NCBI GenBank assembly: GCA_001579985.1
Contig: LRSR01014652.1
Span: forward strand, 1 to 64,000
Source: Hypsibius dujardini
Lineage: Eukaryota > Tardigrada > Eutardigrada > Parachela > Hypsibiidae
DNA: 64,000 nucleotides
Reading direction: 5' to 3'
Made by a program: the position numbers and the translations under genes. Positions 34,601 through 45,000 of the stretch are shown here, in pieces (within the stretch, counting starts at the first letter, position 1; every line of letters begins with the position of its first letter). The notes under the pieces are model-generated. The model was not told the DNA's origin. It saw only the letters and a list, made by a program, of their open reading frames with translations, and did no database searches.

Positions 34601-35170
34601 CCTCTGTCTCTATTGTTTACATTGTTCAGAAAAGTCTATCAATGAGGAATGTCAAATATTTTACCTTGGTTGCATTCGCGGTTCCAAGGGAACCGATGGC
34701 TATGAAACGAAAAGAACGCGAAAGAACCAATAGACTTTCAAAATAACGATCACTGACGCCAACACCAAAGATTTTTTGCTAGATGTCATATATTTAAATA
34801 ATAAAGTAACTCGAGGAGCGGGTGTGCTTTTTTTCGTTACCACCAGAATGAGAGACTCATATCATATGTTTGGTTTGTTGCCAGATTTTCCTTTTATGAT
34901 TTCTTATATTTAAAAAAAAATTGTAGAAACCCGGATCTCATTATTAATGATGGCACATAATTAAAAAGCTGAAAGATATCAATCATCTGTTCTGGCGGTG
35001 CAAAACAACTCTGGATAAATAATCAATTGGTGGCCATCGCTTTCGTTTGGCGCCCATCAAACAAGTGAGGCGGAAATTTTGAGTTGCGCAATTAAAGCCT
35101 TTTTTAAATAGGGTCAGCATATTTAAAATTACTTTTGAAATCGATTTATCGGCAATATTTACACTTCATA

Positions 35171-36353
35171 GGGTGCGTCTCAAATCAGTATCTGTAACGT
35201 ATCGAACCGTAACGTAACTGTATCGTTCGCATGGTTCGGATGTGAGACACTCAGTGTTTCGAACCGTGTATCGAACTGAAATCGCAGGGTACGATTCGGA
35301 ATGAGTTTCGTTTTTAATCGGTTCGAAACACCGTTTTACTGTACCATCGTCTCGTATCAATTTGGTTCACTGTCGTTACGGTTTTAAAAAATTCGCGGCA
35401 GAGCGGGTCCGCTAAATTTAATGTTTTAACTTCCCAAATTTTGGGTTTGCATTTGTTTATTACCTTATTCCTGTAACTGTGACACGACATGCCTCCGAAA
35501 ACCAGAGCGCCGCGGAAGACTAAATGGGCACCCCTTCCTCATGCCCAGATGAAGTGAGTGGAGCAACAGTGGAGCAATAAACCACACCGACAGCGAAAAA
35601 TATCCAAGAGTTCAATCAAGTACAGTAGTATAATGATACTGTAAATCAATCACCCAATCAATCATGAGTGTGCTCTTAAAATATGTGGTAAAGCAATGAG
35701 GGCACTACTGTGAGGGCCAACCGTTTATATAGCGCCTTCGTCGACTTCAAAATTTCACTGTGGTCAGGACCTTCTTGCCCAGCTGATTTGTTCAATACGC
35801 CACGCTGAAGTAAAATGTCCTGCCCCATCGAGAGAATCCGCATGTTCTCGCAGTTTGCTGCTGCCAACAAAGACGCCAGATCGGGCCCGTGGCCGGGAGA
35901 TCGTCGTCGGACTCGTCGTCGTCCATTTCCAAATGTTCAGACGAAAGAATTTCAAAATCGAATAATGAAGATAATTAAAAAAGAAAAGAACCTGAATGGA
36001 ACAAATTTCTCAGCAAGAGACGCACTCCCGAAAAGATACCCCAAAAACCACCTCGCATAGGTGGTTACACTTGGTACGGCGCAGACAATGGAAAATTGAC
36101 GTCATCTATAACGAATTCGGTTCGAAACGAAATGATTTGAGACACTGATAGGTTTCGAGGTATGGTTTAGGGAAAACTTCGATATGGTACGATACGGTAC
36201 GAATTTGAGACGCAAAAGGTTTCGAACCATACCGATGTCTCAGATCTTTTCGGTTTACCGAACCGTATCGTCAGATATGGTACAGCAAAACCAGTAAAAT
36301 GAGACAGAGTTACGGTTTCGTTACGGGTTTCGATACAGATTTGAGACGCACCC
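35171..36353. mobile_element. 1.18-kb terminal-inverted-repeat element
   Basis: Starts GGGTGCGTCTCAAATCAGTA and ends in the inverse (TACAGATTTGAGACGCACCC). Shorter repeats of GTATCG, GGTTCGAAAC and TGAGACAC echo inward for about 200 bp on each side. The flanks CATA|GGG and CCC|ATAA suggest a 3-bp ATA duplication, as in PIF/Harbinger-like elements (the usual target there is TWA). Inside, a short open stretch, MPPKTRAPRKTKWAPLPHAQ (35490-35549), ends near a donor-like AAG|TGAGTG. No transposase is seen, so it is non-autonomous. Confidence 0.75.
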
Positions 36354-36629
36354 ATAATAATATTAATAATATTGTGTATGTATCTCATATTGTATCATAT
36401 GATTTGCCATAACACAGTTGTGTAATTATCCGAAAATATACTTTAGGCATGTTGATTATTAAAAAACCTTTTTCAGTTTTGATTACAAAAAAAAGAAGTC
36501 CACGAAATTCTCGCTCAGTGGTTCGCTCGCATAACCGAAATCCACACCGACTCAGCTCGTTGCTTCCTTGATTGAACAAAATAACCGGCGTTGATGGCAA
36601 CCTTATGAAATTCTCCTAATTGATATAGT

Positions 36630-36909
36630 CAACCACAACAAGGGCGAGTTCACCCAATGGGAGGCCGGTTATCAAATCAGCAATAACGAAGGGGAAAAGG
36701 TGAACGGCATTTTGAAGCAAATTTTTGTTTGACACAATGGATTCCCGATGCCTACAATGATGTTGGCCTTGGACGAATTCATCTACCACATCAAAAAGAA
36801 CGACCCTGCTGTTTGTGATTTAGACGAGTTTATAGGCCACATCGGCAAGCACAATCAGAAATCCTTCGATATTGACTATGCACCAGGAAAAAACTTGTAT
36901 TTCAGCTAA
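36630..36909 (+). pseudogene. Transposase-like fragment (MULE type)
   Basis: Plus-strand peptide pieces FTQWEAGYQISNNEGEKVNG and, from ATG 36760, MLALDEFIYHIKKNDPAVCD.. (49 codons to the TAA at 36909). The NN-x-x-E-x-x-N motif and the following L-DEF-YHI helix resemble the C-terminal part of MULE transposases from another lineage. A stop separates the two pieces. A second LALDEFIYH-coding stretch lies at 37874-37900. Confidence 0.4.
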
Positions 36910-39620
36910 AAATTGCGATTAAAATGCGCTGAAAGCAACTAAGACGAGGTTGAAATTCCGCGCGAATGCGTTTGTGAGTTTGACGTGACGGAAAATCTCA
37001 ATTAACTTTTTTCCGGTGCTTCTTTTCCTTGTTTATCTACCGTCTGTTTGTACATAGTGACCGTACTACATAATAAAGCATGACAGCCGCACTTCGAAGC
37101 GGCAGCAACGAAATAACAAATGTTTTGCTGCACAACTGCCGCGCCGCGCTAGATTTTAGCCGCAGCACTCCGTGTTTAGTGAGAAATTCATATTTTTGTC
37201 TATTATTACTACCTTCTATATCTTCATTTCGTACCACATATTGTACACCCCGACAATATTGCTTGTTCTTTATCCTTTAAGATGTCCCTTCCGGTGACTG
37301 AAATTTCCAACAATCTGTTCCTCAGTTCTTCTCAAGTGGATTCCTTTCGTTTTTTATTGCCTAATCAGAATTCGTTATCATTCACCGCTGTTACAGATCT
37401 AATTTCTCGCATTTTCTACAGTAATCAAAAAAAAAATTTCCACTTCGTGCCGCGCCGCTCCAAAATATCGAGCGGTGCTGCCGTTTGACGCGCGAAATTT
37501 AGTTCTGTGAATGCCGCCTGATGTTGCGCCGCGTAAAATATGAATATAATTTTTTTTTGGTTTTTTTTTTCACTGCCGTGTTTTAAAAATCATGCGGTGT
37601 CATGCTTAACTACCTAGTCAGTTTTTTTTCTTATCTGACTCGTTTCTAAAGGTACTACTAAAAAAACAGTTCAAGTAAATACTTCACAAAAATTACTTAC
37701 AAAAGAAAACGAATACCTATCAATAAAAAATTTGCAGCAACCAGATAAAAGGACAGCCATTCGATCGGGATAACAAAAATGTCTACTTGTCTGCCTGTTC
37801 GTCTGTTTTTCGTCTGCCTTGCTGCTTGCTTGCCTGTCTACCAAACTGTCTCCTTTTTAATGATCAAGTCTGCCTCGCGCTAGACGAGTTCATTTACCAC
37901 CAATTTTTTTTGGAACTGCCGCAATCACCAATTTAGTAGATTTTTTGACCGACCTAGGGACCTTTGGCGTCCTGGGTAAGTCAGGACCGGTGCCGGCTGG
38001 ATATTCGGATAGACCTCCACTTCGAACCCTTGAAGGAGCTGCACCTCGTGCATTGTGCATGGGATTGTAATGGCTGATTGATTGATTGTATTGCAACTTG
38101 GAACTGCTTTTTCTCCCTCAGTTTTGACTTTCCTCACCTAGATGTTTTTTAATCGTTTCCTCTCAACGTCCTCTATCGATTGGCTGGCCAAATTCCAAAA
38201 TTTCACTCTAAGTATACTGTGCTATAACCGATTGATTAATTAACTGTCTGAATACTTCAAACTCCCGTAGCGCCGTTCCCTAATCTCGGATCGAAATTCG
38301 GCTGATGCCAATCGACTCAGAACAATCATTTAAATCCGGAACAGTCAAAATTATCAAAATCTAAATACTGTCGCTAAAGTAGGATATAACCGAAAATGGG
38401 GTATCTTTTTCGCCTTTGGACTACTAATTAATTTAAAACTTGCTTTGTTGTTTACGGTGTGCCTCCTTCCGGATCCCATTACAGTCCTTTGGCTCAACTT
38501 CTGATATACCGTAGCGGATAAAATGTGTCCGAAACAAGATGACCACATCCAGTACTACTTCTTGGCCATGGGCGCGTTTTGGCGGTAAAAGGGTGTGGCA
38601 GACGCAAGTAACAATTTTGATCATTTTGGAAAGCCCAATTGTTCCTCAATCTTTTAATGTACAAACCCGAGAAATTTGAACAATGGTCGCATAAATGGCG
38701 TGACGATAACCCTGAGAGTGCAGCACTCATTAGGGTAATGTCCAATAATTAGAGTTTGCACGTTTCTGTTATGAGAAAACTGTAACAATCCTATAAAATC
38801 AGTCCGTATTTTAACGAACTAAAGGACATTGGTCAACATCGGAAAATAGAAAAAGGAGGGAACAAAGAGGGTAGGGGAACTTGCCGCCTAAGCCTTTACA
38901 AATTAACTCGAAGGGTTAAGCAAAAAGTGGGGTTTTTTTTTATTTCGTTCACAATGCGCTCGGACAACGTCCGATATTTAGGTCTTCTAATTTTCACGAT
39001 AAGGGAACCCCAAAGGGGTTTAAGGTGATCAAATGTTATTTTATGAAATGAAATAACTATTGATCAATAACACCGGTAACGCAATAGTGGAGGGAATAAA
39101 GAGGGGCAAGTGGGAGGGCAACTTTTAACCGAAGTCATACTTGTTATTCGCGAAAAAACCCAAAGAAGGCACTACCTTCCATTTTCGGTTTTCGGGGCGG
39201 GCAAATGCCTTCCGGGCTCGGACTACTGCGGTAAATGCACATGCACTCGATTCGGAAAGCAAAAAACAGACATCCGGATAGATCTACCGGGCGGTAAAAC
39301 AACTATACGAGACAGGTTTTCTTTTATGTCATACAAAAGCGAAGTTTCATTCAGCTCACGTAAAGAAGGAAATGCTGCGATAATAATAAAGCCACAGGAA
39401 AAGGAACGTGTTGCGTATTTGGAAGAAGGTTAAAAAAGAATTAAAGTGTGCACGAAGGTCTCACGAACTGGTCAGTTGCTTGCTACACATAGCAGCGAGT
39501 AATGTGCTGGCATGACTTCACGGTTAGCTGCCTGGAACGGCCACTTTCAAGTCATTTAGTCACTTTCGGGATAATTGCATGTACATGTCCCGTTCACGTT
39601 CACCCTTGCATCGCGTATCC
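36910..39620. other. Gene-poor region
   Basis: Holds the second LALDEFIYH fragment (37874-37900), a TGTC stretch (37780-37850), and a segment at about 38285-38310 (GAAATTCGGCTGATGCCAAT) matching the inverted-repeat element at 51110-51510. A purine-rich direct repeat (GGAGGGAACAAAGAGGG / GGAGGGAATAAAGAGGGG) occurs at about 38856 and 39090. One orphan ORF is listed separately. Confidence 0.5.
39110..39433 (+). CDS. Orphan ORF, 107 codons
   Basis: ATG at 39110 to the TAA at 39431-39433. Four cysteines sit close together (CLPGSDYCGKCTC), followed by a mixed strand-like region (RIDLPGGKTTIRDRFSFMSY). No family is recognised, there is no signal peptide, and no splice partners were identified. It may be part of an unrecognised gene or chance. 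Confidence 0.2.
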   Translation: MGGQLLTEVILVIREKTQRRHYLPFSVFGAGKCLPGSDYCGKCTCTRFGKQKTDIRIDLPGGKTTIRDRFSFMSYKSEVSFSSRKEGNAAIIIKPQEKERVAYLEEG

Positions 39621-40663
39621 TCAGTTACTCATCAAGTTGCGGATAAAGTCTTCGTAGGCGACGTTGCCGTTGCTGTCCTCTTGGCCGGCGACCAGGTCCT
39701 TAAATTCCTCCTCGGTGAGTTTGTCACCTGCCATTTTGCAAAACAAACGACATGTAAAAAAAAACGCCTAGCTTTCGTCCCCTTGTCAAGTTATCAAGAT
39801 CATCATACCGAGAGTGGTGAGAAGATGGCGCAGCTCCGACGTCTTGATCATCCCGTTGCCTTCCGTGTCGAAATGCCGCAAACCTGCCGAGCAAAAAGCA
39901 GAAAAATGAAGCACACCTCAATGCCAAAACGATTGGACTTTTCATAAAGCCAAATGAGGCTTAAATAAATTTGAAGCCTTGATTAAAAGATAAAATTAAA
40001 CGGCTTCATTATAAAACTGTCCAGTGATGCGTGGTTGATTAATTGATTGATTCAGAAAACGAGTTCGAATCCAAACAAAACGAATATAAACTGACCACAA
40101 AGCAAACTTGAATGAAAACAATTCCAAACCAAAAAAACAACATTTGTGCATTAAAAATAAAATTTAAAAAAATACCCTAATATATTAAAGTAATTTTGGC
40201 CCATAACATCAACAGATACCCCTAAAAATGAATTTGTATTTTTTTATGATTAAAAATAAATAAATGAATATTGAATTTAAAACTGAAAGCCGCAAAAACA
40301 CGAGTGTTACATTTACTGGATTTGATAGCTCCACTGGCAAATTGATGATTCGGCCCTGTCGAAATAAGTTTTGCTGCAAATGCAAAACTTACCCTCAGCA
40401 AAACCGTCGAAGGAATAGGCTTCCTTCACCCGGGAAATCTCGTGCAGAATGGGGAGGAAAATGTCGAAGCTGATGCGCTGGTCGGATTTGTACTGCTGCT
40501 GGTACTTTTTCACATCGCTTTCCGTGGGATTCTGGCCCAAGGCTCGCAGCACTTCTCCCAATTGGGAGGCAAAGATTTTGCCATCTCCCTTGTTGTCGAA
40601 GAGAGAAAATGCTTCTTGGAAGTCGCCAATCTGCTGCTCAGTGAAGGATTGTTGTGCCACCAT
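39621..40663 (-). CDS. Myosin essential (alkali) light chain
   Basis: Minus-strand exons: 40663-40393, 39883-39809, 39727-39621. They total 453 nt (150 aa), typical for the family, and all phases agree. The start [20 protein letters not shown] leads to a degenerate first EF-hand ([10 protein letters not shown]). Then come [19 protein letters not shown], a region without calcium ligands ([16 protein letters not shown]), [20 protein letters not shown], and the C-terminal [17 protein letters not shown]. Loss of canonical calcium ligands and the RALGQNPT motif separate it from calmodulin and point to the essential light chain (Mlc1/MYL type). Known: it wraps the first IQ motif of the myosin II lever arm. 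Confidence 0.9.
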
Positions 40664-42059
40664 TTTCTTCGTAGTCCTCCTTCACGAATAAAAAGAAGTG
40701 AAAGGGAGGAACCATAATCACCGCACAATCAACCAATCAATTATTGATTGTTCCAGTAAATATTTACAGGCCAATTGAATCAATCTCGCAATCAATCAAG
40801 CGTGACCGAGACCAAGCAGGCAACAAACACAATCAACAATCAATGCCGTGATAAACTACTATGGAACTTGTTGATCATTTACGGATCATCTCACGTTAAA
40901 GCAAGCCAAACAAGGAATCAGAATTACCGTAATTATTTGAAACGGATTAAAATATTTTTATCGATGTTTCAGTTTTCATGCCAAAGGCAGAGCTGTTCTA
41001 GCATTGGTGAACATTTGTGAACATTTTATCAACAGATGGGGTCTCATAAAGTTTTCATCATCAAATATCATCAGTTTTGATCTAATATCCAAAAGAATAG
41101 AGTTTAAATATCAGGAGAAAATAGAGTGAAAATTTACTGCTAGCCCAGCCCTGGTCAAAGGTAAGGTTTTGGAAAGCAAGAGGAAAAGAAATGACCTTCG
41201 GGGATATTGAAAAGGGCAATCAAGCAATTCAGCGCAAGAAAAAGCGGTCCAATCCAAGAACCTGCACTACTTACGTTGCGTTACTCTGCGGAGATCTCAA
41301 GTCCGGATAAGAAGCTTGATAGGATTCAAAAGGGAATGGAAGATGATTCCGCTGATATACTGGGTGACCTGTAGCGACGGGGAAGTGCAATGGTGAGCCA
41401 GGCAACGCGCGTAGGAATGACAAATAAACCGTCAAAAATGGGGCGACTACGGCCTGCCTGTCTGTCTGTGACAACTCACAAGTCTGATGAGTTTTCTTGA
41501 ATGATGATTCATGGTGCGAAAACGAACCTGACGCGAATCACCGGACGCAAATCACAAGGAGTCAACTCACTTTTTAACAGCTGCAGCAGAAACCAACCCT
41601 TTAGCTGACTTGTCAACGTAGATCGCATTTTACACGGCCCTTTTTTACACATAACGTGACAAATTGCGTCACCGCCACTTTCATTTGACAGCGTGAATGG
41701 AGAAGCTTGAAGATTCCTATTCACCAATCAATCAAAGAGGACATCTGCCCAATCAACTGCAATTTGCTTACACTTTATTTTTCGCACCTTGGTTTGATTG
41801 CTTTTTTTTACTTTTTTTTTCCCGCAATTAATAACCCAACATATTTCGGTTTTAATGTCAAACATGTAGGACCATCCTTTGTGATGTTTTGTGAAACTAA
41901 ATGTGTAAATAGACCGTCTGACTCTCGTACAGTCCATTTTGCCTGTTTCATTTTGCCTATTCATTTTGAGTGTTCGTCGCTCGCCAATCGCTGTTCTGGT
42001 TTAAGCATTGCGGGATTCTGATTTGATCTTTTTTAACGGAGGACAACAGTCATCACACT
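40664..42059. other. Intergenic between myosin light chain and PIAS
   Basis: No gene is seen. It contains ATTG/CAAT-rich stretches (about 40735-40800). It includes both divergent promoters. No TATA box was identified. Confidence 0.5.
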
Positions 42060-45000
42060 ATGCCGCACCAAGGCGAGAATCGATCGTCGAAGGAGCAAGG
42101 ACCATCGACGACGACGGAGATGGCCGAGACGATGTCGACCGCCGAGAAATGTCCGATTTCTCCCAGGCCTCTCCCCCTTTCCGGGAAAACGAATCTGCCG
42201 AGCAACTCCGTCGGAAAGGAGGCTGCTGTCAGTGGGGCCGATGAGAAGAGCCGTGCTACGTCGAGAGTGCCGAGTGAGGTGAGTGGTCATTGGGGGGAAG
42301 ATGGGACTGATGGAGGACGCGTTTGTGCTGTTTTTGTGTGATTGATTGATGGATTGAGAGACTGGCGTGGGCTGCTGCCTTGATAAGGGAATCGGTTGGT
42401 TGATTGGTGAGTTAGCTTTGCTTCATCGATATGGACCGTGAAAGTTTATGAATGATTCTGCCTGTTTTGAAGTTTATTTTGAGCACTATTTTTACGTTTT
42501 GCAAAGAAAATAATAGATGGATGGTTTCTGGTATTGAGCATTGGTTTGTTTCATGCTCGCAATATTTTTCAAATCTGTTGATTGTATGGACGACCTGACA
42601 TTTCAACTAACGATTGATTGATGTATTGCCCGATTGTTTGGGGTTTAAATTTTGAGTATGGCCAGGGAGTTTCGTATTTCGGGCTTGAAATTCAGAGCAC
42701 TAGTGTTTATTCCTCACGTTTAATACTCTTTTTCAGGCTGATGAGCACGAGCTTTATTACACTTCTTACTCTTACTCTTATTACATGTGTTATTATTAAT
42801 AGACTTCAACCGTTCCATTGATTGATGAATTGACTTCCTTAATCACGGATCGTGTTAGAGTTGTTCAAGTCAAGATTTTGAATTTATATTAACTTAAAAA
42901 TCAGCACGTGACTGAAGTCTGGATTAAATTTCTTCTAAAAAATGCCTAATTTAAAATAAAAACTCTTTGTTTTCCGGTATTTTAAATCAAATTGGAATTA
43001 ATTCATTGTTGATTTAAAATGGTTTTACATTTTATCACTTAAATTAACTTAAAAAGCAGTACGTGATCAAGCGTGTGATTTTAGATTAAATTTAAGATCA
43101 TTTAATTTAAAATAAAAACGCTATCTTAAATCATCATTTAAATTTTCTAAGCAATAGTCGTACGCGTGTCGATGATTGTGATCATCTTTCTTTTATCACA
43201 TGAGCTTTTTGTCTTGCAGGAAAACGCCAAGACTAATGTCAACCATGCCGAGCCGCCGTCGTCAGCTCCGGTGGCACCGACCATCAATGTCATCCGAACC
43301 GCTGAGGCGCGTCCCCCACAATCCTACTCCCCGGAGATATATCCTGCGAGTCGCTACACGACCAAAGTTCCTCCCACCGTCCCCACCGCTGTCATCCGCA
43401 GAGCAGCGCCCTCGCTAACTTCGAAAGTACCAAAGACCACCGAGATCACGTCTGGTTCGCAGGGCACCAAAGCCGGTCCAAAAGCCCCGAAGTCGTCCTC
43501 ATCCGCGACTTTGTCCAGCTCGAAAGCAGCTCCTCTACCGAGTGGAGCCACAGTCCGACCCGTGAAGAAACCTCCGTTACCGGTCTCTCCCTCATCACGG
43601 GTGTCTGCCCCTCCGCCAAGTGGGGAGTCTTCGATGGTGTCTCCGGAAGCCCAGCGATCCTCCAAAGCTCCCCTTCCTGCTCACGTTCCGTCCATGACGT
43701 CTACCATCGGTGGTGATCCCAAAACGATGATGCCGTGCACGTCAACGACAAGATCTCAAATTCCGGCGACGATTCTAAGGCGAGAAACCTTTACTGCTGC
43801 TGTTCAGTCGGGGGAAACGGTTCATCCGTCGGCCTCATCTGCTCCCCACTCGACAGTGTCTGCTCTTCCCACTGGTCGAAAGGATCCGCTCGCGATGGCT
43901 ACTACCCACGATGGGTGGTCAGCTGCTGCACAGGTCTGTTCCTCGGCTCCCCCTTCGACTTCGCTCAAATCCCCTCAAATCAGCTCAAAACATCAGTTCC
44001 CGCCGGCCTCAGCCACCGCAACCAATGTGCCACTGTCTGCGGTTCCGCCCAGATCTCCATCGGCCGTTCAGTCGTCCTCCGCAGCTAATATGCCAAAGAC
44101 CGTTGCCGATATGCAACGAAAACGCTCTTCTGATCACTTTGCTCCGTTCAGCGACAACGCAGTTCCCGTCACGGCCAAACGGCCGCATACGATGACACCC
44201 GCTCCACTCCATTTCTCCACATTTGCTAGGTACGTTCGCGATGATTCCCAGAAACTCTAAACGGACAATGGGAAAGATAGTTGGCACATGATAGATAAGA
44301 CTATCGGCGCTCAGGCAGATAGACTGAGTTAGCCAGCCAGACAGTGAGACAGGCAGGCAGGCAGGCAGACACACAGGCAGGCAGAGATACGGATAGGCAG
44401 GCAGGCAGGCGGACAGACGTACCACCGAATCATTCCAGTTGAAAGTGTAGAACAGTATAGAGATCGACTAAGTTACGGTTTCCCTGCTGATTTTTTGCAG
44501 TTTTGCTCAATCCTCGGCGAATTCAGGCACCATGAGCTTTCACATGCAGTACCAGCAACCACTTGCCAACGGCAATCCTGTCGGCCCGTCGCATTGGGCT
44601 CCCACCAGTCAGAGTTTCACCTTCACGAACGGCGGTAGCAGCCTGCCGCAGCTTATCATGAATCCGTCGTCGCATTTTGGTCAGCCCTTTCAAAACGACC
44701 TTCAAGTTCCCGGTGGCAGCTTCCTTTCCATCCCACAACAAGCCCACGTTGCTGGTGTCCGGGACCCTGATCACGGTCGCTTGCCGAGTACCCCGTTGTC
44801 ATCAAACCGATCTGATCTGATGCCTGGATCGCCTACGCCGGCTCATTCCGCCCGGATGCTTCATCCTGGTATGAATGGGCAGCATCAGCCAGTGACACTG
44901 CCCTCGGATCACCATCTTCTGGGACGCAAAGGAATGTTTGGGGTACGTGAAAACAGGTAGCATCAACAACTGCAGGTAGACAGTGGGCAGAGAGACAGAT

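Larger units (their letters stand above)
31440..35165 (+). mobile_element. MULE unit 2, shortened and decayed copy
   Basis: Direct repeat of unit 1 in the same order, with large deletions. The space between the leftward-gene block (34220-34450) and the transposase start (34625) is 0.17 kb, not 1.9 kb. The transposase jumps from the YTRPVAV-equivalent region (about 35035) straight to the GCGCAATTAAAGCC region (about 35085). It carries a TA-flanked MITE (34038-34214) and ends at a TIR element (35171). An ORF at 33185-33505 has no recognised family. Confidence 0.7.

Noticed and set aside
43200-44425. Other-frame ORFs over PIAS exon 2
   Set aside because: Shadow frames of a long Ser/Pro/Thr-rich exon. 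The PIAS frame is the one joined by phase to PINIT and SP-RING exons.
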